From Scenedesmus sp. ARA3 (Eukaryota; Chlorophyta; Chlorophyceae; Sphaeropleales; Scenedesmaceae): a DNA stretch of 63,739 bases. Positions 34,282-45,876 of the stretch are shown piece after piece (position 1 is the first letter of the stretch; the number at the start of each line of letters is the position of its first letter). The position numbers and the translations under genes are program-made. Under the pieces are notes generated by a model that worked only from the letters and a program-made list of their open reading frames with translations, had not been told where the DNA came from and did not search any database. The stretch covers positions 1 through 63,739 of the forward strand of contig RWJK01001826.1 of the NCBI GenBank assembly GCA_004335835.1, given 5' to 3'.

Positions 34282-34571
34282 ACAGCAGCAGCAGGAGAGT
34301 GAAGGGGAAGGTGATGCAGGTGCTGCAGGCCGGCTGTTTCCTTTCCAGCAACCAGGAGGTACGCGCAGCCTGGGCCAGAGTTGTGAGGTGGCTAGGTCGT
34401 CCTCTTCCTTCGAGTTATGAGGGGTTGCAGCTCTTACGTTTGCATTGCTGGCGTGCCCATGTAACTTACGGCTTGGGCTGGGTTGGTTTGTGGTTTCTGT
34501 AACATGCCATTATGAATGTTTCAGGGTTGGTGACCGGGCTGTACACATTTCACGTCCGATGCACAATGTGA
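32068..34571 (+). CDS. Secreted alpha/beta-hydrolase-like protein, nucleophile apparently lost
   Basis: Four exons (32068-32670, 32883-33125, 33842-34358, 34525-34571) join in frame to 469 aa. A signal peptide (~1-22) precedes a domain resembling the chlorophyllase/dienelactone-hydrolase branch: PGLVVMVPALGQSALQQ, SYAHAYAANGLAVLVLSAPG, then VDAGRVAYWGAEWGAVAAVQ at the place of the nucleophile elbow, and LQIPVGYYAAAADSDTPVE at the place of the acid loop. The expected GxSxG reads GAEWG, so Glu stands where catalytic Ser is usual. A Gln run (~20) near the C-terminus interrupts an acidic tail, and another Gln run lies near residue 130. I infer a secreted or vacuolar pseudo-hydrolase. The intron after exon 2 is filled by four copies of the exon-2 end. 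If the last intron is retained, translation ends at 34420 and a TGTAA at 34496 could end that transcript. Confidence 0.65.
33063..33505 (+). repeat. Four 124-125-bp tandem copies of a gene C exon end
   Basis: The exon-2 end coding ELDAHHAALSSSE with its GTGAGTTG donor recurs with GAGCTGG cores at 33081, 33206, 33331 and 33455. The first belongs to the exon; copies two to four sit in the intron and each ends in GTGAGTTG. Confidence 0.92.
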
Positions 34572-35974
34572 GCGCCGCTGAAGAAGATGCGCTGGCACAA
34601 TGAATGTGCAGCTCTTGAAATAAACGAAGCTGCAAAAGCACATGCATGTGCTGGCAGTACACGCAGGCAAGTGCAGCCATCATGCACAGTACGGTGGTTT
34701 ACAGCAGCTGCAGTATGGTGCTGGGCGGTTCAGCTTGAAAGTGTTCAACTGCAGGTAATAGCAAGCACAGCGCTTTGGGCTTGCTTTAATACCAATACCA
34801 ATACCAAAGTATGGGACGGACCCACCTCAGGCACAAGCCCAGCGAGCCGATTTACCGCTCATGAGGGTTGGAAAGGTGCCCAGTTTAGAATTTGTCGCAG
34901 CTGTCACGGTTTGCAGGCGGTGCGTAGCCTGCTGAGGATTGCCGCCCCAGGGCCACATGACAAACTTGTAGTTTGTTACATAGTTAGCAACAGGGCTCCA
35001 CAAACAGTTTTGATAGTTTCACAAAATCATCTCCAAGTGCAGTTTATCAGCACAGCTGATGCCAGCAGCACACAGCCGCAACATGTCAAGGAAAAGCTGT
35101 CTTGCCTGCACGCATAGGTCTGGCACACAAGCCGCCTATCCAGGGTCAACAGAGACACACAACATGCACACCCACGAAGGCAGCTCCTCACCGTGACTGG
35201 AATCAGTCACGGTGAGAGCAACCAATTCAAAACACACACCATACAAAGCCAAGACGCTGTATATCATAGTGCCTATCTCGTTGCAAGCGCTGCCTGCAAG
35301 GCTGTGCGCCTGCCAAACCTGGTGACAGTGTTGAGACTTGGTTTCCATTGCACCTAATGGAATCACACTGTTCCTTTCAAAAACAGCTACAGTGTGCAGC
35401 TGCTACACTTCTTAGACCTGCCACACAGCCGCACAAATTTATAACAGCACAGCCACGACAGCAAGTGCCGCTAGGTTGTAATCATCATGCCATTGCGTCA
35501 TATGCGCTGAAACTAGCAGCTTACAAACAGCAAGCGCACGGCACAGCAAGCCATTTTGCAGCCGCACATGTGCCGCTGTAAAAATGCACTTTTAAACCCA
35601 CCCTGTAAACCCACCTTGTGCAAATGCACCTGTAAACCCACCCAATGTTGCACTCAACTGTGCTGAGCAGCACAACCTACTCAACTGCGCTGAGCAGCAC
35701 AACCTTCATCGGGTGAAAGGGACTGCCAAAAGTGCAATGAGGCTGTTGAAATGGCATATCACACAGCTTGTTGAAACAACAGCAAGAGTCCTATGCCAGC
35801 GCAATAACAGCCAGGGCAGCAGCACCAAGAGACAGCATCAAGCTGGCAAGCCCAGTGCCAGCAGTAGGTGTGTGTGCGCTGCTGGTTGCTGCTGCTGTGG
35901 CATTGTTGCTGATCAGTCCGGTGTCACCTGCAGCAAGACAAGCAACAGCAGCAGCAGCAGCACGCACGTGATAG
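34572..35974. other. Convergent intergenic region, no gene recognised
   Basis: Between the 3' ends of genes C and A. It contains two small tandem repeats: TGTAAACCCACC units around 35580-35645 and a doubled ~37-bp CTGAGCAGCACAACC unit at 35650-35705. A 176-codon open frame at 34587 has shadow-like composition and overlaps the end of gene C. Confidence 0.4.
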
Positions 35975-38900
35975 CTAGATCTTGACATGCATGAAGCGCC
36001 TGAACAAACAGGCAGCCGCCAGCTGCTGGTGACTTTCAACGCAGTGTGACAGATTCATGATGGAGTACAAGGCATGCATTGTGGCCTCCTGCTGCAGGCA
36101 CTTGCGTTTGACAAACTTTGACAAACCAACCTGAGCTGTGAGATTGTTATTTTGAAAGTTGGGCAGCTGCAAGGCAATGCAGCAGCAGCTGGGCTCAAGC
36201 TGCCTCCTGCCATGTGAAGACCATGTCAGCATCGCCATCACTGTCCCCGTCAACAATGCAGCAATAGCAGCAACTCACCATCATAAGCCTTGTAGTTGTC
36301 TGGCGTGGAGATCACATCAGCTCCCAGGTTCAGCTCCTACACAGCAGGCAGGCAGGTAGACAGGCAGGCAGGCAGGCAGACAGGCAGGCAGGCAGGCAGG
36401 GAGGCAGGCAGGCAGGGAGGGAGGCAGGCAGGGAGGGAGGCAGGCAGGCAGGCAGGCAGGCAGGCCGGCCATGTGGCTGTGGCTGCGTGTCTGTTGTAGA
36501 CGGATTGCCTGCAGCCAAGCAGGTCCTGGCTTTTGCAGCTGCTGTGCAGTGTGTTGTACTTGTAAACGGTAATACTACAGCGGCCAACAGCTACTGTGTT
36601 TTGCACAGCACAGCGTTGAGCACAGCTTGCAAAATGTGCATTCAGGTGTATTGCTCAACCATCTGATGTAATTTGTGAGCCTTGTGCTCATCTTGTGGTA
36701 GCTCTTGCCATTTCTGAAATACAAAACTATGTTTTGACTGGTTGCAAGCTACTTGACATTCAGTTCAAATGTACTACTGGTTGGAGTCTGAAATAGGTTA
36801 CCAGCCATCTCACAGGGTGCCAGGACCCACATGTGACTACACCTTTCAGGAGGCAACCAGAGTCAGAGAGGACACAAGTCACCAAACCTCAACACAAGCT
36901 AACACTCTACACATCATGCTGCTGGCAGGTCACTGTACAGAGCTTGAGCGAGCGCCCACCTGAGGTGCCACCTCCGGACCATTGAGGATGTTCAACGTGT
37001 ATGCTGCTGCATTGCTGTAGAACCGCGCTGTGTTGTCGGGGTTTGCAAGGTTGCCCAGCACCGTTTTCTTCGCAGCATCAGAGTCAGAGTCAACCAAGAA
37101 GGTAGCCTGCATGCACAGCAGCAGGTATCCAGTGCAGCATGGTCAAGGGCGTTGCATGATGGCTGTAACTCACTGCATGCTCTTCCGCAGTTGCGCGCAT
37201 GATCCATTGGATCTTGCTTGCAAGCAGCAACATAGCTGTGGTAGCCATTCATCTGTCACAGTTGGCAGCAGCAGCAGCAGCAACAGCAGCCGCTGCCGCC
37301 GCCGCTTCTGCAGCAGCCAGCACTAGCTGGCAAACATGCAGATACCCAACAAGTGCTAAAAGCAGCACACACCACGGCAGTGCCGCACCAGCGCGCACTG
37401 CTATGCAACGCCCTGCTGAAGCACTTCGAACAGCGGTTATCATTGCAGCAGCGCCCGCCCCCACATGCAGGCCGCCACCTAGGCACATTACACATCGCTT
37501 GATGTTCTGCTTGACATTCTAGAGCCACCCATGCAGCTTTCTTATGCGATATTTTGAATGATCTAAATGAATGATCTATGAGCCATGCATATCTGCTACA
37601 ATAACAGATGTCGCCTCTATCAAATTTCAGCTTTGAATCCGTGCCTGCTCACCGTGTTTAAGTCTGACTCTGTGAGGTTGTACCAATAGACCTGCTTGGT
37701 GGACACGCCCAGAGCATCAGCTAAAGACTGGATGAAAGGGATCTGGTTGGTCTTGATGACGTCAATGGGGCTGTCAGTCACCACGTCAACCTGCAACATG
37801 ACGATAACGTTGTTAGTACATGTATGCCTGTTTGAATCTAAGCAGATATCAAAGACTGGATGAAAGGGATCTGGTTGGTCTTGATGACGTCAATGGGGCT
37901 GTCAGTCACGACGTCAACCTGCAACATTACAACAACATTGTTAGTACATGTATGCTTGTTTGCATCTAAGCAGATATCAGGGACTGGATGAATGGGATCT
38001 GGTTGGTCTTGATGACGTCAATGGGGCTGTCAGTCACCACGTCAACCTGCAACATTACGATACCATTGTTGGTACATGTATGCTTGTTTGCATCTAAGCA
38101 GATATCAGGGACTGGATGAAAGGGATTTGGTTGGTCTTGATGACGTCAATGGGGCTGTCAGTCACCACGTCAACCTGCAACATGACAATACCATTGTTAG
38201 TACATGTGCGCTTGTTTGCATCTAAGCAGATATCAGGGCCTGGATGAAGGGGATCTGGCTGGTCTAGATGACATCAATGGGGCTGTCAGTCACCACTTCA
38301 ACCTGCACAACAGAGTGCGACATGTTGAGCATGTGAACATGCATGAATAAAAGGCATGGGATCGTGTTGGTCTTGATGATATCAATTGGGCTGTCAGTCA
38401 CCACATTGACCTGCAGTGCAATGTGCATATTTGCTCTTAGCAGCACAGGAGCGCTGGTCATCAGAAGCATGTGCCCGCACACCATTGTATGGCGTGCACT
38501 GAGGCATGCTGTCATTGTTGTTGCTAGTAGCAGCAGCAGCAGCAGCGGCAGCAGCAGCAAGAACACACATCCCAATTCAGGCTGCAGTTGCCCAAAAGCA
38601 GCACACTCACCAGGACCTGGTTTTCGTTGTTCCTCTTGCCAGCAGGCCACACAGGATCGAACTCTGTGAGGGGCACTGCCTTGGTAGCAGCTCTTTTGGC
38701 AGCACCAGCGTTGCCCTGCCCCACTGAAGTGCTGCCGCCAGATGTCACAACCGGCCCAGAAACATCCACTTTTGGAATGGAGGCTAGGTCGACTTCAATG
38801 CTAGCTGCAGCAGCTTGAGCAGCGGCATTCTGGGCCTCAGTATCGGCATCCTTTTCAGCAGGAGCAGGCTCGTCTCCTGGAGCAGCTGCAGCTGCTGAAG

Positions 38901-39293
38901 GCGCGGCTTTGCTGGCGGTAGCTGCAGCAGTGCCGGCGGCGGCGGCGGCTGCACTGCCGGCAGCAGGCTTGGGTGCAGTTGTGGCAGGGGTGGCGAGCGG
39001 TGTGGTTGCAGCAGCAGTGGTGTTGGGCTTGGTTGATGCGGGAGGCGAGGCTGTTGTGGTTGCTGCTGTGCTGGCAGCAGCAGCAGAGCCAATCTTGGGG
39101 ATGCTTGCAAGGTCGATTGGGATGTTTGCTGCTCCTGCAGCTGGTGCGGGCGCGCCTGCAAACAGGGAGAGGGAGTGTGGAGATGCGTGTGTTGGTTTGG
39201 TTTACGCGAGTTTGGCACGCCACGCAGGACAGAGCAGCATGGAAATGTGGAATGGATGCTTTGGCCTGACATCATGATGATGATCATCAACAT

Positions 39294-39330
<37 letters not shown>

Positions 39331-39572
39331 AATTGCTGCCGTAGCTGTTTGGTGCAGTGGTGGTGATCACAACATTTGGGCACGATTTGAAGATGCTGAG
39401 ACAAGTGTCTCTGAGACAATGAAGCAGCAACATGTAGATACAATGGTGAAGAAACGACCCCAGTCACTGGCAGGGTGTAACTGCCTGGTGTCACTCCAGA
39501 CCGTTCCCACGCACCTGCCGCAATCACGGCCATTGCGCCGACCAGAGCCAAGATTGTAGCTGATTTCAACAT
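35975..39572 (-). CDS. Secreted Ala-rich protein of unknown function (protein A)
   Basis: Six exons on the minus strand (39572-39515, 39155-38611, 37790-37653, 37106-36960, 36336-36279, 36135-35975) join in frame to 368 aa. Exon 1 is a signal peptide (MLKSATILALVGAMAVIAAG). Residues 20-201 are Ala/Thr/Pro-rich, like a wall-protein stalk, with a repeated motif (IPIDLASIPKI and IEVDLASIPKV). From ~202 the composition becomes normal: VDVVTDSPIDVIKTNQIPF, TKQVYWYNLTESDLNT, TFLVDSDSDAAKKTVLGNLA, ELNLGADVISTPDNYKAY. I recognise no family; the C-terminal part may be a small alpha/beta domain. The last exon (residues ~317-368) is the least certain. The intron before exon 3 is packed with five extra copies of the exon-3 start, and the one before exon 5 starts beside a CAGG tetranucleotide array. 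Divergent from the sulfate transporter. Confidence 0.68.
36346..36470. repeat. CAGG/CCTG tetranucleotide array
   Basis: A ~120-bp array of GGCA/GGGA tetranucleotides. On the gene A strand it is a CCTG-rich tract ending about 10 bp from the exon-5 acceptor, so it takes the place of a polypyrimidine tract. Confidence 0.95.
37730..38420 (-). repeat. Six tandem copies of a gene A exon start, 128-bp unit
   Basis: The exon-3 start coding VDVVTDSPIDVIKTNQIPF with its acceptor recurs with GATCTGGTTGG cores at 37740, 37868, 37996, 38124, 38252 and, more diverged, 38360. The first four steps are exactly 128 bp, the last 108. Only the copy at 37740 continues into the full exon. Confidence 0.95.
39297..39329. 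repeat. CAG trinucleotide repeat
   Basis: About eleven CAG units in the first intron of gene A (CTG on the gene strand), about 140 bp upstream of the exon-2 acceptor. Confidence 0.95.
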
Positions 39573-39931
39573 TCTGTAGCAATTGCAGGTGCAGTCGAAG
39601 CTTCAGTGCGATGCGCTGTCAGCCTCCGGATAAGCTTGCTTTCGTCAAGCAGTACCTTGTTGTGAGCGATGTGGAGCCATGTAAAAGCTTGATGACTTAC
39701 AAATCACTCAAACAACAATACGGGCTGGCAAAAGGGTCTTGGAGGCGCGATTTGGATTCGTGGAACGTGTCACTCGAGTTAGGAACGCAAGACGGACTGG
39801 CCACAGCGGGTCCACGAACTACCACACACGCCCCTTAGGTGCGCTTTGATCCAACATATACATCAACTGGCTGCGGTTGTGACAGCAGCAGCCTATCTTG
39901 CACCTAGCAGTGCGCACGCCACAAGCACACC
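39573..39931. promoter_or_regulatory. Shared divergent promoter region, gene A / SulP transporter
   Basis: 359 bp between divergent start codons. No sulfur-response or other named motif could be recognised by eye. Confidence 0.5.
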
Positions 39932-40532
39932 ATGGGGTTCTTCAGCAGCACCCGTGCTAAAAGCGAGGATACTGCACTTGATAAAGATAAAACAGAAGCG
40001 TTCAAGCAACAGCATCGCCCCATTCAGACCAGGCAGCGACTTCCGATCAAGCTGCCCAATGCAAACGAAGTTGGCAGCTCTGCAGGAGAGGAATGGCGCG
40101 CTGTAAAAGACGCTGTGAAGTCATCCGGCAATGGGTGAGTAAAATCGGCTTTGTACCTGCTCAACCATTGCACACACAAGTAGCCCGCCGGCGTACGAGC
40201 TCGGTGGCGTATTCGTGCATCACAGGCTGTCTGTGCTTCGACTCTTTGCAAAATCCAGCCTAAAACTGGCTCAGCTCTTTCATCCACAGAAATGGCGGCG
40301 CAGCGTGATGTTGCCTTGGCGAGCTTGCAGGCGCATGTGCGTGCCATCCTTGGTGCAACTGGGCTGACATGCAGGCAGTGGTGTCAACCTCCTTTGAAAC
40401 AAACTCCATGGCCTTCTATGTCTGCTGCTAATCTACCATCAGTGCACTCCTCGCATCATCCGCTGCCGGGTCCTGACACGTTACCTGCTGCTGTGTGCCG
40501 CACACTGTGGGTGGCACCCGCTGCTGCTGCTG

Positions 40533-40571
<39 letters not shown>

Positions 40572-41064
40572 GCTGCAGCTGGAAGGCCAAGAAGTCGACC
40601 CTGAAGTGGCACCAGTGGCTGGCCGTGTTCTTCCCCTGCTTTGAGTGGATCATTGGATACGACTGGCGGCGCAATCTGGCGTGGGACCTGCTGGCAGGCT
40701 GCAGCGTGGGCTTCATGGTGGTGAGCATGTGGTGGGCTTGTGGCGGGCTCTGTGAAAAAGGCGGCTATGACTGGCTGCTTAACCTGGCGTGGGACGTGCT
40801 GGCAGGCTGCAGCGTGGGCGTCATGGTGGTGAGCATGTGGTGGTGGGCTGTGGCTTCTAGGTGGTGGGCTGTGGCCTTGAGCATGCGGGCTGTGGTGGGC
40901 TGTGGGTGCCTGTGGCTTCATGGGCGTGGGCTGTGGTTTGGAGCATGCTGGCTGTGGTGGGCTGCTGCTCTGCTGTTGCTGCTGGTAGTAGTGCTGCTGC
41001 TACCAACCACGGCATTCCCCTTGCTGTGCATGTGCCTCATGGCACCAAGAGTCTCAGAGCGCTC

Positions 41065-41108
<44 letters not shown>

Positions 41109-41213
41109 GTCCACACCGCAGGCGCCCCAGGGCATGTCAAATGCCACGCTGGCCGGAGTGCCCAGCGTGTTGGGCCTGTACGGCATCGTCGATTCATGCT
41201 GCCTGCCCCTGAC

Positions 41214-41245
<32 letters not shown>

Positions 41246-41348
41246 CTGTGTCTACACACCGCAGGTGCCCCAGGGCATGTCAAATGCCACGCTGGCCGGT
41301 GTGCCCAGCGTGTTGGGCCTGTACGGCATCTTCGATTCATGCTGCCTG

Positions 41349-41394
<46 letters not shown>

Positions 41395-43180
41395 GTCTAC
41401 ACTCCGCAGGTGCCCCAGGGCATGTCGTACGCCACATTGGCCGGTGTGCCCAGCGTGTGGGGCCTGTACGGCGCCTTCATCCCCGTGCTCATGTACAGCG
41501 TGTTTGGCTCCTCGCGCCAGCTGGCGGTGGGGCCGGTGGCCGTCACCTCGCTGCTGATTGGTAACGGCATCAAGAAGGTGGTGCCGGGTGAGTGTTGGGG
41601 TATGTTGCAAGTTACAAGTCCTACGCGTTGGAGGCAGGCAAGCCTGCTTGCGCCTATGCTCTTCCGTGCGTAAGTTAGAGAAGGACAAGGACAGGCCTGG
41701 GCCTGAGAGCTCTATCGTAAGAACTCAATCCCATCCTACTGCTGTGTTGGGGTATATTGTATAACGAAGTTTTGCGTTGGTGTTGGTGAGAACAGCTGTG
41801 CGCAGAGCTGGTGCTTTGGTGATTGAATTGATGTGAGTGGCTGCAGGCCTGTGTGCTGCTGCTTGTACAGCCCGGCAGAGTTCTGCTGCCAGCATGCTCA
41901 ACAGCCTCTGCTTTCAGCTGCTGCAGGTGGAGCCTGTTGCAGACATAGAGATTACATGATTTTCATTATACATGTAAGCAGAGGACCAAAGCTGGCGTCA
42001 ACATGTGTTTAGCACGTGGTGATGCGGCATTGAACTGTACAGAACCTTATTGCGCCGTTGGAACAGTCAGAGCTTGCTGCACCGCTACCCTACAGTGCTG
42101 CGCACTCCTGTCCTTGTCCTTCTCTAATTTACGCACGGAAGAGCATAGGCTCAAGCAGGCTTGCCTGCCTCCGACGCGTAGGACTTGTAACCTGCTGCGC
42201 ACTGCTGCTGGCGCACAGTCAGCTTCAAGTGCCATGCAAGTGGCGTGCTGCAGGTCGCACCTGTGACTTACCCACCAAGTTCTTGGACCTGCTTCTCCTG
42301 TTGCCGCTGCTGTCGCTGCTGCTGCTGCTGCTGCCAGGCTCCCAGTTCATCACCGACCCAAACAACCTCGACAGCTTCCAGTTCACGGTGAGGCACTGCT
42401 GCTGCTCGACACACCTGCATTTGTAATGTCATTGGAACCGCAACACACTCAAGAGCTTGTTAATACTGTTTGCAAGCCCCGGCAACACCGTTGTGCATGT
42501 GATGTTGATGCTGCACTCCTCCTGCTGCTGTCCTTGCGCCACTGCATTGGTTGCATTGGTTACCACCGCAGGTCCAGAAGCGTTATAACAGGTCGGTGAC
42601 GCAGCTGGCCTTCCTGGTGTCCATTCTGTACACCGGCATTGGTGTGCTGCGGCTGGGCTTCCTCATCCGCTTCCTGAGCCACCCTGTGACCACAGGCTTC
42701 ACATCAGGTGCAGCGGTCATCATCGGCATGAGCCAGGTGAGCGCTCAGATTCAAAAAATCTCTTGAACGTGGGCGTACAGTAAGCTGACAAAGCATGGCA
42801 TCCACATCAGGTGCAGCCGACATAATCGGCATGAGCCAGACGAGGGCTTGCTTGTAGGTTGCTATGCTGCAAAATATCAACCTGGTGCTGGGGCTGGGCT
42901 TCCTCATCCGTTTCCTGAGCCACCCGGTGACCACAGGGTTTACATCAGGTGCAGCCGTCATCATCGGCATGAGCCAGGTGAGAGGCTTGGTTGTGGCTTG
43001 TCAAGGTATCAAAGTGCTCGGGAGTGCCGTTGCGTTGATATCAGCATGAGCCAGGTGAGAGGCTTGTTTGTAAATTGTCATGCTTTCAGGTACATCCTGG
43101 GCTACAACGTTCCCTGCAAGGACACACTGCAAGAGAAGCAGTCGAATCAATGCAGGCTGTCATTCAAACTCCTTCCCTGC

Positions 43181-43234
<54 letters not shown>

Positions 43235-44419
43235 AGTTCAAGTACATCCTGGGCTACAACGTGCCGCGCAAAGACACACTGCACGAGCAGATCTCTGTGC
43301 TGGTTGAGCATGGCAACCTTTTCAACGTCAAGGAGTTTGGCATGGGCATGTCGCTGCTGGCTTTTCTGATCTGCCTCATGGTGCTGTCCAAGCGCTACCC
43401 CAAGAGGCTGTTCTGGCTGGCGCCGCTAGGCCCCATGGCTGCTGCTGTCATTGGCATAATCGTGGTGACGGTGGGCAGGTTCAACTACCTCGGTGGGTGG
43501 CGGTCATTGTTGCTGTGAAACTTGCAGGCGGCATTCTTGTGGTGGGTGGCTAACAGCCACAATGACATGTTATTGTTGATGCGTTAAAGATAACATGGTG
43601 GTGGGTGTGGGCACGTTCAACTAGCTGTTATGCAGCACAGGCTCCTTTGTTCACTTGCTCGAAGCGCATGCAGCTGCATTGCTCATTCAAACTGTTTTGC
43701 CTTGTCCTCACGCCTGCGCCTGCAGGTGCCCCAATCAAGGTGGTGCTCAACATCCCCAAGGGCTTGCCAGGAGTCACCGTCAAGGACTGGCTACCCTTCC
43801 AGTAAGTCGCGCAGCAGGCAGCACAGCTCTGACTTTAGTAGTATTAGTCGTAGCACCACCGCACACATGTACCGTGGGCGATTCGTGTTGCTGCGGTGCT
43901 GGATTCACCTTGCACTCAGTGGCCGCATTCTTTTGCAATGAATGGCCAGCATGCCATGCAGGGTGCCCCAGTGTGCGCAGGACGCGCACATGTGACGCTG
44001 CAGCACGCAATAGAGCCTAACACCAGATGTTGCTGCTGTGCCTGCCGCCCGCTGCATGCGTGCAGGTATGTTGACACGCTAGTGCCTCTGGCATTCATCG
44101 TCATGCTGGTGGACATGTGAGTGCACCCCTGCCAAGTCAGTTTAGATCCAGTGGAGCTGTTGGCATGCCTGCCTGTGCAGGTTGCTGCCAGCTTGTGTTG
44201 CCATGCTCTGTATAGTAGAAGATGGTGTACAGCTGCAGCCGTGCTGTCTGTATGGCAGAGCGTGGTGCAGCAGCCCGGGAGCTGTCGCTGCTCACAAGCA
44301 CCTGCAGTGCAGCTGTCTGCAGACAGACATTGTGCTGCTGCTGTTGCCGCCGCTGCTTCTGCTTCTGCTGCTGCAGGCTTGAGTCCACGTCCATTGCCAG
44401 CTTGTGCAAAGACACAGGA

Positions 44420-44451
<32 letters not shown>

Positions 44452-45833
44452 AGGCTTGAGTCCACGTCCATCGCCAGGGCACTGGCGCGCAAGAACGACT
44501 ACAAGATCAGCTACGATAGGGAGATCATTGGGCTGGGGGTGGCCAACTTCTTTGGGGCGGCCTTCAATTCATACACCACCACAGGTGATGCGCATTCTGC
44601 CACTGTACTGCCTGTGTGCTGCTTATGTGCTGCTTTTCTGAGCCACCAATGTACATCTTATTGGCAACTTGTTGAGTGACGCACTCCTGCTGCATGTTTA
44701 TGAACACCCGCTGCCTGCAGGCTCCTTCAGCCGCTCTGCAGTGAACAACGCCTCAGGAGCCAAGACGCAGCTGGCTGGCGTGTTTACAGCACTCATCGTG
44801 ATGGCTGTGCTGCTGTTCCTGACGCCCGTGTTTGCGCTGGTGCCCTACAACGCGATTGGGGCCATCATCATTGCCGGCTGCACCACACTGTTCGAGTACA
44901 AGGTGGCAGCACAGCTGTGGAGGGTGAGTTGCTTGCAGGAAGCTGCAGGAACCGTATCCCTGTCGTGACCATGTCGTGACGACGTCACATGAACTGTGAT
45001 GTGCTTTGCTGAGGTGTGATGCAGTATAGCAGCGCGGTGGTTACTGGCAGTCCCCATTTATATGGCTGCAGCCTGCAGTGTGATTGGCTGACACGGCTGT
45101 GCATGTGGTGACGTCAACAACCAGCAGAGGAGCCACACAGCAGCAACCTTGCTGCAGCCTGCCGCCATGTCGGGCCCCACACTGCTGCTCCTCAACTGCA
45201 GCAGTTGATTGATGGAGGCCTCAACCATGAACACTCCTGCACCGTGCTGACACAGCTGCTGCGTCTGTGCTGCCCCCTCTGTTTCTGCACCTGCGCAGAC
45301 CAACTTCCGCGACTTCCTTTGCTGGCTCGCTGCCTGCCTGGGCGTCTGCTTCCTGGGAGTGGAGCTGGGCCTAGGCGTGTCCATCGGCCTCTCGCTATTC
45401 CTCTACGTCCTCGAGACAGCGTTCCCGCACCTCGCTATCCTCGGCCGTGTCGATAAGACCGACCTCGCAGCAAGCACGAAGCAGTTTGCGGGCACGGCGA
45501 AGACGGTGCCGGGCGTGCTCGCACTGCGCCTGGATGCCCCGATGTACTTTGGCAACGTTCAGTATTTGGAGGACAAGATCGACTCCTTCCTGGAGGAGGC
45601 CGAGCTCGACGCGCGAGAGGGCAGGGGTGAGAAACTGTCGCTGTGACCAGAGTTTGACTTCGTTTGACTATGACATATGACACAGCGCTGCATTAGCATC
45701 TGCACTGCTAGGAAGAGCAGCCTTGCAGCAAACCCCAGCTCTTTGGCCATGTAACAACAGCAGGCACACCAGCAACGCGCTGCCTGCAGTCGCTCCTGCA
45801 ACACATGTACGCACCTGCCCTTACCCACTGCTG

Positions 45834-45876
<43 letters not shown>

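Noticed and set aside
34587..35117. 176-codon plus-strand open frame after gene C
   Set aside because: Overlaps the gene C 3' UTR, Trp/Cys/Ala-rich, no recognisable domain or upstream exon.
37730..38420. CRISPR-like array because of regular direct repeats
   Set aside because: Units are long, diverged, contain codons and splice sites, and lie in a eukaryotic intron; no spacer structure.
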